DNA from: Bacteroidota bacterium
GTDB taxonomy: Bacteria; Bacteroidota; Bacteroidia; Chitinophagales; Saprospiraceae
Assembly: GCA_017857395.1 (NCBI GenBank)
Contig: JAFMDF010000059.1
Location: 1-37,363 of the forward strand
DNA: 37,363 bases
Reading direction: 5' to 3'
Made by a program: the position numbers and the translations under genes. Shown here in pieces: positions 9,001 to 15,333 of this stretch (within the stretch, counting starts at the first letter, position 1; every line of letters begins with the position of its first letter). A model generated the notes under the pieces. That model was not told the DNA's origin. It made no database searches and saw nothing but the letters and a program-made list of their open reading frames with translations.

Positions 9001-10121
9001 GGGTAAGGAATGTAGGACTTAATTCTTTTGAAGTAAGCCTTGAAGAATGGGATTATTTAGATGGAATACATGCTAATGAAACTGTTCCTTATATGGTCAT
9101 TGAGGGGAGTATACCTTTAGAATCACCTGGTTATTGTGATACAGGAACAGATAACTTAGAAGTAGGAACTGATTTTAAGGCAGTAGACAATTGTGATATT
9201 AGTGTGGTCATTAATTATACGGAAGTGGCGGCCTTTATTGGGGCTAAAAAAGTGATACAAAGAACCTGGGCAGCAGAAGATGAATGTGGTAATGCTGTAA
9301 CTTATACTCAAGAAATTACATGCGAAGGCGTTTCTCTTAGAATGAAATCAGTCCTACAAGGAGCAATGTTGAATAATCGTATTGAGGGGTTGATGCGGGA
9401 TGATTTAAGAAGAAAGGGTTTACTTCCACTTGAAGAACCCTATTCAAAAATGAATCGGTTTCTACATGTAAATGCTGGAGGAGGTGAAATTACCGATACG
9501 GCTTTATTCGAAATAGAAGGCGTAAATGCCATCGTAGATTGGGTGTTTCTTGAACTAAGAGATCCTAATGATATAGATAATGTGATAGCGACTAAATCTG
9601 CTTTATTGCAATCTGACGGGGATATTATAAGTGTGGAAGGAGACTCTATTCTTCATTTTACGGATACCCCAGTAGGAGATTATTATATAGCTGTCCGTCA
9701 TAGAAATCACTTAGGAATAATCAGCCTCAATCCCTATACTTTCTCTCCTACTTTAATTCCTCTGGTTGATTTTACTTTTACTTTTACCCCCGTTGTAGGA
9801 GCTAATGCAACGATAGAAATGGATGATCTGAAGTCCCAATGGGCAGGCGATTTAAATGGGGATGGAAAAGTAATCTATCAGGGACCGAATAATGATATTT
9901 TTTATATGTTTTTACAAATTCTTCTTGATGAAGATAATAAAGAATTTTTAACGAATTTCATAAGCAATGGCTACACTCCAAATGATTTTAATTTAGACGG
10001 TACAGTTATTTATCAAGGACCAAATAATGATAAAGCTAATTTATTATTTAATACGATTTTAAACCATCCTGATAATCCACAGAAGTTCTCTAATTTTATT
10101 ATTCATGTAGGAGGTAATTAA
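1..10121 (+). CDS. Giant multidomain secreted adhesin-like protein, 5'-truncated by the window edge
   Basis: The reading frame is already open at base 3, in the middle of a DUF11-like module, so the true start lies upstream; the first in-frame ATG (159) is internal. At least 3,372 residues are visible. Modules in order by nucleotide: DUF11 remnant (3-260); a 'LTETG-x-NTG-x-F' module (360-720); MAM-like jelly roll (840-1310); propeller-like repeats with W-x-G-[ST]-[ST]-W (1360-2560); DNRLRE/CBM96-like domain (2570-3115); second LTETG module (3850-4200); two DUF11 (4200-4960); two Big_9-like Ig domains (4965-5540); SdrD_B-like domain split by a P-domain (5560-6375); SprB repeat (6380-6600); two 'YQWQ...TTQYRR' Ig-like repeats (6700-7245); PKD (7250-7520); third Big_9 (7775-8040); HYR-like domain interrupted by three lectin-like repeats (8045-9330); beta-sandwich and dockerin-like tail (9480-10075). 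It is probably an exported surface protein for adhesion or polysaccharide contact. The role is inferred; the modular architecture is directly visible. Confidence 0.9.
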   Translation, partial: ITFTIHIQNAGNAPIYDINLRDTLPTEVTYIANTTRINGYIIVDGSVGTAFPLDEMGYDKASLAVNETDVYSFETQVNNPPPTITTLTNRFTAVVGTPNKTLTGEVTVPVVGSTVTVEYCNLDFTDNGGSIQSTFTENEAVCITVSDNDQNTNISSTQDIKVLIINGNTGDRETVCLTETGNNTGVFRGCINSSASGGIGVEDGILNAVGGDLIDASFTDPIYGEVCTNTAIISAPTETKVLYLSTPGQGLDRVDPVAINDETTAAFSISAGGGLGGTLDEFTSISYSGNNGTQNWIGNWTEIGEPDGSIAGDVKVVSSSYCTSGNCLNLHPWSNKGASRRVDLSGATNATLNFDWNFKEPEDNVLKVQASTNGGTWSDLMTIAYSGSTTRSGSESIDISSYISSTTYIRFYFTTVYYTGTTTDMFIDDIAVNHDGTNAGSSGGNNSVTYGSDMAIWSASATPEYSLWDGSSFGTSQSAVSQAIRWRIMQGVSAPTRDEKIVVGIESGGEISGELWNGSTWDKTNMTSLAYANETYWWLADVAYEQQSGDGMMVWSGGNTYANEIRYQVWNGSTWSAAANISAYSGNEPKQMHLAANPNSDEMVLIVNATNETDYALVWDGTSWGNLVTLASSTSDDRTDINVIYEQQSGDAMVVYGNGNGNVRYRIWNGTSWSGENSISAPSGVDGYARWTTLAANPSSDHIMLGVQTSGSDGWATVWNGSSWEAASLAIPANFLATTTAPCLAVAFESNSGEGLVVVGTNDSNKSLYHSWTSGSGWSSQLTLPFVGSSGVNSMMLYSHPSSDTIMFAIQDGASDLNLMPWSGSSWGSVTELETNTGETKNQPFVFLWGGDGSSGTVTLNPSKDTWIDGDNPDLNYGLSTELKVDREATKPERTLIQFDLSSIPAGATINSASLKLTKLSGNNDINIDVHMATADWDEGTGVIGGSSGDASWNERQPGIGWGTTGGDYGPSVASLNIGANGDYNWDVTSIVQDWVNGSTNYGFMVESPDGGGNRDQIFASVEYGTISDRPELFIDFIGGSNSTSVTFSQGIPMCTNLEMPAGGGINVINYISANSGSVPANPDITATLKHNGTTFAAIDNPTYNSGTGTLTWNTTLASNYTLPAGDTVKLEINQNDSGYSFDIEYDSDTKPSRIDLPVTTVIEIEELAIYDAPYPDGDQVQSLENGETGYIRTTISDPFGPYDITGLDLNISPPSGIAINLNLDEDDVVEAAGCNKIYEYTWKTSVEQGEFSIEAIAKEGYEGITDSLTTPVEVSFRDLGTSCAVQFLDSSFNSTETYDGDEQICMEVTDIDENEDSLAIETLIITLEGTNDTETVTLTETGINTGLFQSCINSNSTVTGSSENGTLYAPAGSLISFKYIDTQDSTDICEAVASIAALTPTLQIRKTLVAPSDGTALVNDFLQFDILVTNTGNTTITNIALLDNFDHACMRYDSASIAPDMTGTGTLNWTDIGQLNIGESNVISVYFTAISSCNPAQNTVSANAIDEFSTPLSAGPVSAEVIITNPLISISKTLITPASGPFFEYDLLAFQIDITNIGNTDIITLPLVDDFSGYCLEFQSASITPDGYGSGTIVWDDLGALAVGNTISLTTQFMILNACDPAINEAEVAFAIDENGDVVPTVMDEAQLSIESPPVAIDDEDVTYPGVGVTVSVLDNDYDINDNIHPGSVTTTGVLQPTDGTITSINTMTGAITYTPDISFLGIDTYEYIVCDSTNLCDTALVTITIKANLPPNAVDDYSSTLIDVPVAIAVLNNDSDPDDGLDTASISTTGLLPPTNGGTATNTSTGVITYTPSLGYTGSDSFEYQICDVAGACDTATVYVIIRPCVETPGQNTLTGTVFQDVNGNGIYDNQDNGASGVTVSLYEDINADGLLDGGDILEGTIDSDGSGNYSFNVTPSFGGTVTYEDVPASAININSGTSCSGTPITRTITVSENLTINDIDFGFNASHAYRGDVEVTLQSPQGTIVTVLVGGVTDARFNYDLLFDDGSGGSIHNGVNDNVAAPYYDRTVSPDNALSAFNGQNAAGIWTIRICDGYPSLDDGQYFRSQLTIAGTGSSEVRYVLAIDENDLPGNATMSTNNLEVATFTNTGQSDCANDFGYVVPNSLVLNTVTTDINCEFDPIGTIDLTVSGGILPYQYSWSNGATVEDLSGLSAGIYTVTVIDNLGVFAGMNVIINAPDPMTCPEICGDGLDNDGDGLIDNADPDCCDNVTDAGIIGADEERCGSFISNNIVELVAPMDGTGTIYYQWQIFNGTWMDILGATNSSYSPGNITATTQYRRGVHREGCADWFYSNIVTKTVITNHTDAGTIAGDEVGCGTYDPTEITSSLTPSGGAGGILEYQWQYDDGSGWTDIVGASSANYNPPLITQTTQYRRRVRLSPCTTWIETNVILKTVEPVPIATISTTPTGWLCEMEDYTFEAADLGLGVTYSWNFGANASLATANGIGPHTIQFIAPYDTAAFYPEIILTVLQNGCEDRDTVNLSIHPLPTITSVMPTDPSNCNGSDGAIAVTVIGEENLCFEISLDGGTTWEANNEIAFNGLEDGSYSLHMRYCNMDCPNPYGLVVLSDPAAIVAVNDSFSLCPGANISNTVAENDSNLTNATFNVLGQPLYGGVVLELTGAFTYTATTAICGTDEFSYQVCDPSATCCATAIVYLTFEDTSIPTLVNVPENDTISCDEEIPLAPQVFAFDNCPSIGIDVTEESTKGEDGCSQYDYTITRTWTATDQCGNSTSASQIVDVQDVVAPDIFRIYTLPNGKKMVAGVMEMVGKNWKTVNLPIDFATQPIILHQVVTTNDGTPIVSQIRNSSVSQFELRIQEEENNDNLHARESVAWIAMEPGLQTTDYQLEMESLLLSDVPQGVTFSNAFTSIPTLFTSAQTTNETDPFFLRNDGLTNTGVALNIQEEASKDAELTHANEKIGFLAIEDIGNLKDKQGILMGEVGTISINNTWTTVPLNNDYHNPVIIANNRNNSSGESATVRVRNVGLNSFEVSLEEWDYLDGIHANETVPYMVIEGSIPLESPGYCDTGTDNLEVGTDFKAVDNCDISVVINYTEVAAFIGAKKVIQRTWAAEDECGNAVTYTQEITCEGVSLRMKSVLQGAMLNNRIEGLMRDDLRRKGLLPLEEPYSKMNRFLHVNAGGGEITDTALFEIEGVNAIVDWVFLELRDPNDIDNVIATKSALLQSDGDIISVEGDSILHFTDTPVGDYYIAVRHRNHLGIISLNPYTFSPTLIPLVDFTFTFTPVVGANATIEMDDLKSQWAGDLNGDGKVIYQGPNNDIFYMFLQILLDEDNKEFLTNFISNGYTPNDFNLDGTVIYQGPNNDKANLLFNTILNHPDNPQKFSNFIIHVGGN
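1632..1956 (+). repeat. 22-bp direct repeat inside the propeller region
   Basis: Identical 22-base copies lie at 1632-1653 and 1935-1956, exactly 303 bases (101 codons) apart, and both encode Y-E-Q-Q-S-G-D. They mark a recently duplicated or conserved two-blade unit of the beta-propeller-like array at 1360-2560. Confidence 0.85.
5560..6375 (+). other. SdrD_B-like domain split by an inserted P-domain
   Basis: The first half of an SdrD_B module (G-T-V-F-x-D-x-N-G-N-G ... G-N-Y-S-F) ends near 5750. Its usual last strands (Y-V-L-A-I-D-x-N-D-L-P ... D-F-G-Y) resume near 6245. Between them, about 5752-6234 reads as a proprotein-convertase-type P-domain, with T-I-N-D-I-D-F-G-F, H-x-Y-R-G-D-V-E-V-T-L-Q-S-P-Q-G-T and W-T-I-R-I-C-D. 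The frame is uninterrupted. This is a region within the giant CDS, not a separate gene. Confidence 0.75.
9480..10075 (+). other. C-terminal beta-sandwich plus duplicated dockerin-like Ca-binding tail
   Basis: A beta-sandwich block (I-V-D-W-V-F-L-E-L-R-D ... Y-Y-I-A-V-R-H-R-N-H-L-G) is followed by two loops. One is D-L-N-G-D-G-K-V-I-Y-Q-G-P-N-N-D near 9850-9897; the other is D-F-N-L-D-G-T-V-I-Y-Q-G-P-N-N-D near 9982-10029. The acidic DxNxDG spacing is that of EF-hand or dockerin loops. From memory, this block recurs at the C-terminus of large Saprospiria and Flavobacteriia secreted proteins, but I know no established name. No CHU_C or Por-type sorting domain follows it. Confidence 0.7.
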
Positions 10122-10157
10122 TTAAGGGGATGAAACTATAGTTGAGGTTAATTACCT
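10112..10157. terminator. Inverted repeat spanning both stop codons of a convergent pair
   Basis: AGGTAATTAA (10112-10121) and TTAATTACCT (10148-10157) form a perfect 10-bp inverted repeat with a 26-nt loop. The left arm holds the stop codon of the giant + gene and the right arm holds the stop of the - gene. Neither side has a strong T tract, so terminator function is only plausible. Confidence 0.4.
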
Positions 10158-13100
10158 AACCAAAGTCACATCTCCAGTTCTAATATCTGTCGTTCCATTT
10201 CTAAACCCAATTTCTGCGTAATAGAGATAAACGCCTGAAGGTGCTTTTCGACCCGTTAAAGTCGTTCCATTCCAACCATTTAAGCCTGAACTTTGTGCCA
10301 TATTGGTATTTTCATACATCAATTCCCCCCAGCGATTAAATACTCTAAACATTGGAACGTCTTGGATTTCTGACCCCATAAACGGATGTAGAACATCATT
10401 CGCACCATCTCCATTTGGAGAAAAAGCACTGGGTATATATAGACGCTGTTGATTTTGTACTTGTACCAATATTTGGTCTGAAGCTACACAACCTGCGTCA
10501 TTAGTAACGGTTATTTTATAACGCTGAGAAGTGCTTGGTTTAATGGTTGGATTTGGACAATCTAAACATAAGCTAAGATCTTCTGATTCCCACTCAATTA
10601 CGGTTTCTGTATCGTTAATTTGTGGGTTGAGTGTCAAACTATCTCCTAAATTTAATGCTTTATTATCTCCTAGGGAGACATCCAATTGGGATGGATTGTT
10701 TAGCGTTACTTCTCCTATCCATTGGCAACCATTTTCATCTTGAACTGCAATAGGATAAACACCTGCGGGTAATCCATCTCGTTGTCCTTCGGCTTTAAAT
10801 GGACTATTATTAAAAGAATAATTATAATCACCTGTTCCACCTTCTACTTGAACAAATAAAATGACACCATCACTGTCATCAAAACAACTAGGATCTAAAG
10901 TATTGACACTGGTTGTGATGCTAGTAGGCTCAATTAAACTAATTGAGTCCGTTACGACACAACCATTGGCATCTGTTACGGAAACAGCAGACATCCCTGG
11001 CGCAATGTTAGGGGCATTTTGAGTAGTTGCACCCGTACTCCAAAAATAGGTATAAGGTGCTTCTCCATTAATGGGAGTAGCTGTTAAAATCGCATCTTTT
11101 TCGCCTCTACAAGTAATCGCTTTAAGGGTGGAAATTTCGACTGAAATATCTGATGTACAGAAACATTCGGCTACACCAATAATCGAAGGAGAAGGGCAAT
11201 TATTAAGGTCTGAAACGGAAATTTCATAAGGGGTGTTATGAGCAATAGAATCACTCGTAAATTCATTTCCTTTGAAAGAACCTGCTATGCCATCGACCAT
11301 ATAAGTCGCTTGGTCTCCACCAATCACCTCAAAAGTTAAAACTAATCTTGTACCTTCTTCATTACAACTGGTGACTAGATTTTGAATAGTTGGCACTTCA
11401 AAAACACTTAAATCTACTTGATTGTTGATAATAAGTGGTGTGTCTCCACAGTTATTGATACCACTTTGTTTGACAGATTCTACATAAAAATTAGTACTAA
11501 ACTCAGGCGTTAAACTAAGCGTATGTCCATTAGGAATATCCATCAAAGACCTCTGACCTGTACCGTCAAAGAAAATGAGATCAAATGGTCCAACCCCATC
11601 TATGTTAAAGGTTAAATTAACCGATTCACCTTGGCAAATAGTTGGACTAGACAAGCTAAGACTAGCTTCTGGTATGCTATAAAAAATGACTGGCGCACCT
11701 TCGGAGACAGCCATACAGGAATTATTGACTAAGTTTAAAATCGGTTCTCCTAAAATGTCTGTTCTAGTGACAACCGCAGACATATAATAGGTCACGCCAT
11801 GCTGCATAGTTGCGTCATTAAAGGTGAAAATAGGAACGGTTTCATAACCAATCACATTTCCTAAAGTAGTGGTTGGACTATCGTGTAAAACGAAAAAACG
11901 AGCGCCGCCATCTAAATTCTCCGCCCCAGGTCCAAGATAATTACCAATTGCAGCTTCTCTATCACAAATATTGATTGGTTGGGTATCCATTGCGTCTACC
12001 CTTGCATTACAGGCACAACTGAACGCAATATTTTGAGTGGCGGATGGACAGCCATTTGTCCCAACTATTTCTAACGTAAAAGAAGTCCCACTTGGGATTG
12101 GGTCACTGGTGAAAACAGCGCCACTTAGACTGCCAGTTACTCCTTGAACAGTGTATATATCATTGCCAATGATTTCAAAACTTAAGGTATATTCGGTGTT
12201 TTCTGCATTGCAGGTTTGGCTTAAATTATTGATAATAGGGGATTCACTGACTATAATATCAGCTGTTCCAGCGGCATTACCAATGCAACCATTATTATCT
12301 GAAAAAGAAAAAATAGAATAAGTTCGTGTACTATTTGGGCTTACTAAAAGCAGAAAATTATTTGTGGTAGCAATCGTATCAAAGAAACCAACACCATCTG
12401 TATATCTTAAGTTGAATGGGGCATCACCCGTAAAATTAATATCAATAGCAGCTGCGCCGCCTGCGCAAATTGTTTGATCTCCCCTAAGATTTGCCGTAGC
12501 TAAAGGCATCCCTTCGATGGTAATTTGGGCTACATCAAAACAACCATTTTGTAAATTGGTAACGTTGACCCAGACTTCGCTTGGATTACAAATTAATAAC
12601 TCTGCTGAGGTTAAAGGGGTTGCATTGATATCTGCTGCTGCTGCTTGAGTTGTAAAATAACTATAAAACAACTCTGCTGCATTAATGCCATTTTTTTCAG
12701 TTAAAATCAATTCTGCTAAATTGACGCAACCAAAATTACAATCAAGCGGTAAGGTAACATCATCAATATCTGGTGCGGGCGAAAAATTAATGGTGAAAGG
12801 CGCTACTGTAAAGCAAGAAGCCGAACTAGCTGCCCTGACCCAATAAGTACCATCAGCGCAAACCTCTGTATTTAGGGTATTATCAATACTTCCAGCTAAA
12901 GCATCTGCTTCATTAGTATAAAAACTTAAGTCTAAATTGGAAATTGGATTACCAGCTGTGGTCGTAATGGGTAAATCTATTAATTGAAAACAAGCGTTAT
13001 TGCATAATTCTTGAGTTGGAATAGGCGCAATATCTGGTGCGGTATCAAAAACTAATTCAAAAGAGGTTAAATCAAAACAAAGTCCACCACCTTGACTTTC

Positions 13101-14471
13101 TGCCCGAACCCAATAAGTGCCATCTGCAAAAACAACGGGGGGCGTAATAAAGTTGGTACGATTAATGGCTTCCAAACTGTCTTCATAGAAAACAAATACT
13201 AAATCTCCTGTATTTCCATTCAAGGACTGAATAGTTAGTTCCTCTCTTAAATTTACAAAAGTTTCATCGCAGACACTTAACCTTTCGGTGACCTCAATCG
13301 AAATATTATCTACTAAAACAGTCATTTGTACGATGTCGGAACAACCATTTGCCGTTGTTTTTCTTGCCCAATAATTTCCCTCAATACTCACAGTATTAGA
13401 AACTAAAGGATTGATTGCATCCATTGCATCTTGGGCGGTTTCGTAATAAGCTATTGTGCCAATTGTATTATTATTGTCTTGAAAGCGAGTCGCTAAATTT
13501 ACGGGTTCGCAAGAAGCGATTGCATTTGGAATGGCGGCTAAGTCTGGTATTGCCTCCACTTGTACATCCCAGCAAATAATACTTTGGATGGGACAAATTA
13601 ATTCCATACAAATTTGACCAGAACTAGTACCAAAAGTAACGGTGGCGCTATCTCCTAAAGCATTGGGAATAATAACCGCATCGCCAATAGTTGATTCAGA
13701 TACCCAGTCATAGGTGGAGGCATTAGGGACTCGACTTACGGCGAAAGTGACTTGGTCACCTGTGCATGGCGTTAAAGTAGCTGTATTAGGAAATGGTGTT
13801 AATGCGATTGGTGCTTCGTGGATGATTTCTGGGCCTATGATTGCATCGCCAGCAAACTGAATCGTAAAGCCTAGACTATCACTTGTTCCACCGGGACATA
13901 ATAGATTGGTTGCTTCATCTGTATTTTGTACTAATAAGTAATAATTTTCTCCTGCTTGTAGCGGAATGTTTTCTAAGTAGATATTTAGATTTGTACTGGG
14001 GTCTGCGCCAAATGTTGCTAAAGGAGTCGTACTAACACCAGTAGGTAGAAAAACACCACATTCAAAAGAACCTACTCCCCAAGCACAATAATGTAATTCG
14101 CTACAATTAGCATCATTCGGACAGCCACCTTTCCACAAAGCAAAATCATAGGTTGTGCCAGGTGCTTCTGGTGTAATCATCAATTCAAGACTACCAGCAG
14201 TTTCCGCTGAAAAAACAAACCAATAAGATTTGTCATTTGGCTGTGCAATAAAAACTCTTTGTGGACCACATTGGTCTTCATTATCATTAAACCATTCTGT
14301 GGGGTCATTTCCTGAACCAATTAATTCATCAATCGTAATATCTGGAATATCTGAGAGTAAAGTAGCCGTTGGTGCTAAGACATGTGCATCTACACAATCT
14401 TCGCTATTCTGAGCGAAAGTAGCAGGTAATAAAGAACAAAGTAGCAATAGTAATAACACTAAGTGTCTCAT
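10152..14471 (-). CDS. Secreted T9SS type B (CHU_C) multidomain protein, PPC-like N-terminus
   Basis: It encodes 1,439 residues from ATG 14471. That start is chosen because a clean signal peptide follows it (M-R-H, eight Leu-rich residues, cleavage after T-F-A-Q); the frame extends to a TTG at 14510 that would add 13 residues with no signal character. Residues about 22-210 resemble a bacterial pre-peptidase C-terminal (PPC)-like beta-sandwich (Y-W-F-V-F-S-A-E-T-A-G-S-L). Next come a PKD-like domain, about four 'Y-W-V-R-A' Ig-like modules, further beta modules, two SprB repeats (about 1104-1260) and the gliding-motility-associated domain (about 1343-1439: I-P-S-A-F-S-P-N-G-D-G-A-N-D, F-N-R-W-G-E, G-W-N-G-T). 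By family knowledge the last is a T9SS type B sorting signal, so the product should be secreted or surface-attached. No enzymatic domain is seen. It converges on the giant gene with a 30-bp gap. Confidence 0.93.
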   Translation of the reverse strand: MRHLVLLLLLLCSLLPATFAQNSEDCVDAHVLAPTATLLSDIPDITIDELIGSGNDPTEWFNDNEDQCGPQRVFIAQPNDKSYWFVFSAETAGSLELMITPEAPGTTYDFALWKGGCPNDANCSELHYCAWGVGSFECGVFLPTGVSTTPLATFGADPSTNLNIYLENIPLQAGENYYLLVQNTDEATNLLCPGGTSDSLGFTIQFAGDAIIGPEIIHEAPIALTPFPNTATLTPCTGDQVTFAVSRVPNASTYDWVSESTIGDAVIIPNALGDSATVTFGTSSGQICMELICPIQSIICWDVQVEAIPDLAAIPNAIASCEPVNLATRFQDNNNTIGTIAYYETAQDAMDAINPLVSNTVSIEGNYWARKTTANGCSDIVQMTVLVDNISIEVTERLSVCDETFVNLREELTIQSLNGNTGDLVFVFYEDSLEAINRTNFITPPVVFADGTYWVRAESQGGGLCFDLTSFELVFDTAPDIAPIPTQELCNNACFQLIDLPITTTAGNPISNLDLSFYTNEADALAGSIDNTLNTEVCADGTYWVRAASSASCFTVAPFTINFSPAPDIDDVTLPLDCNFGCVNLAELILTEKNGINAAELFYSYFTTQAAAADINATPLTSAELLICNPSEVWVNVTNLQNGCFDVAQITIEGMPLATANLRGDQTICAGGAAAIDINFTGDAPFNLRYTDGVGFFDTIATTNNFLLLVSPNSTRTYSIFSFSDNNGCIGNAAGTADIIVSESPIINNLSQTCNAENTEYTLSFEIIGNDIYTVQGVTGSLSGAVFTSDPIPSGTSFTLEIVGTNGCPSATQNIAFSCACNARVDAMDTQPINICDREAAIGNYLGPGAENLDGGARFFVLHDSPTTTLGNVIGYETVPIFTFNDATMQHGVTYYMSAVVTRTDILGEPILNLVNNSCMAVSEGAPVIFYSIPEASLSLSSPTICQGESVNLTFNIDGVGPFDLIFFDGTGQRSLMDIPNGHTLSLTPEFSTNFYVESVKQSGINNCGDTPLIINNQVDLSVFEVPTIQNLVTSCNEEGTRLVLTFEVIGGDQATYMVDGIAGSFKGNEFTSDSIAHNTPYEISVSDLNNCPSPSIIGVAECFCTSDISVEISTLKAITCRGEKDAILTATPINGEAPYTYFWSTGATTQNAPNIAPGMSAVSVTDANGCVVTDSISLIEPTSITTSVNTLDPSCFDDSDGVILFVQVEGGTGDYNYSFNNSPFKAEGQRDGLPAGVYPIAVQDENGCQWIGEVTLNNPSQLDVSLGDNKALNLGDSLTLNPQINDTETVIEWESEDLSLCLDCPNPTIKPSTSQRYKITVTNDAGCVASDQILVQVQNQQRLYIPSAFSPNGDGANDVLHPFMGSEIQDVPMFRVFNRWGELMYENTNMAQSSGLNGWNGTTLTGRKAPSGVYLYYAEIGFRNGTTDIRTGDVTLVR

Positions 14472-15333
14472 TCGTAGGAGAATAATTTGTTGATAAAATT
14501 CCGTGTGCAAGGAGTAAACGCAGATATATAATTTTTATTCAATTATCTCTGGTTTTTTTCTTGCTAGTGGTTCAAGTCATAAGTAATTGATAGTTTAGCC
14601 GAGTGTATTTTTTTGTTAGGCAAGGCATTTTTTTTGAGAATAGCCGTAGCTCTTTGAGAAAAAATAACATGAGCAAACACCGTTTGTGAACCGCTTTCGG
14701 ACGGGATTGCTAACGGAAAAAGACGCCGATTAAACTTGTCAAGAATTGATGTCTTGAATCATTAGGTCAAATAGTTGCTACTCAGATTTGAATGATGCTA
14801 AAATCCAATACTGAATATTTACTTCAAATAGGCTTTTATAGTGTATGAGGGAGTGTAACTTTTTTAGTACGGACGATATTACATCCGTAATCTTATTAGA
14901 TACTTTAATCGGTAGGTGGTGGTTTCAAAAAAAGGCGTCTTATTAGCGACTTTCCTTGAGAATTACAAAGCTAAAAGAAAGATTATAAAAAATCTTAATT
15001 TTTAGTAATTTTTTCAAAATGGTTGATATTAGGGTGTTGTCCATGAACAAGAAGGTGATATTTTTTCTGTCTCATTGGACGGCGCAGCCATCCGACGGGA
15101 ACAATGCAAAAATCATCAAAGAATCAATTATAATTATCAAATTTCAGAAATAATTAATCGAAGCTTGTAAAATAACATTCTTTGGAAGAAACAAGCCTTC
15201 TTTTTATATCGTTGATAAATTAAACCTTCATGCCTCCCTTTTAGCTTTAATCTATAACGCATTAGTAGTGATGAAAAAATAAATTCACCAAAATATTTTT
15301 TCAACGTTTCTGATTAAACAAACAACCATATTT
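14472..15333. other. 862-bp gene-free region between divergent genes
   Basis: I find no convincing ORF or RNA gene. It must hold the promoters of the T9SS protein (-) and the large unknown protein (+). Small structures are present: TACGGA/TCCGTA with a 10-nt loop near 14866-14887, TCAAGA/TCTTGA near 14739-14757, and a distant 8-bp inverted pair AAGACGCC (14720-14727) / GGCGTCTT (14934-14941). None is strong enough to name. Confidence 0.4.

Noticed and set aside
14472-14510. Extending the first T9SS gene to the TTG at 14510
   Set aside because: The extra 13 residues precede a canonical signal peptide that already starts at ATG 14471, and the extension start is TTG.
14560-14590. GGTTCAAGTC resembling a tRNA T-arm
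   Set aside because: No acceptor, anticodon or D-arm pairing can be found around it, and no CCA-end context.
14720-14941. AAGACGCC / GGCGTCTT pair as ends of a small mobile element
   Set aside because: There are only 8 matching bases over 200 bp, with no flanking duplication and no internal ORF; expected by chance in a gap this long.
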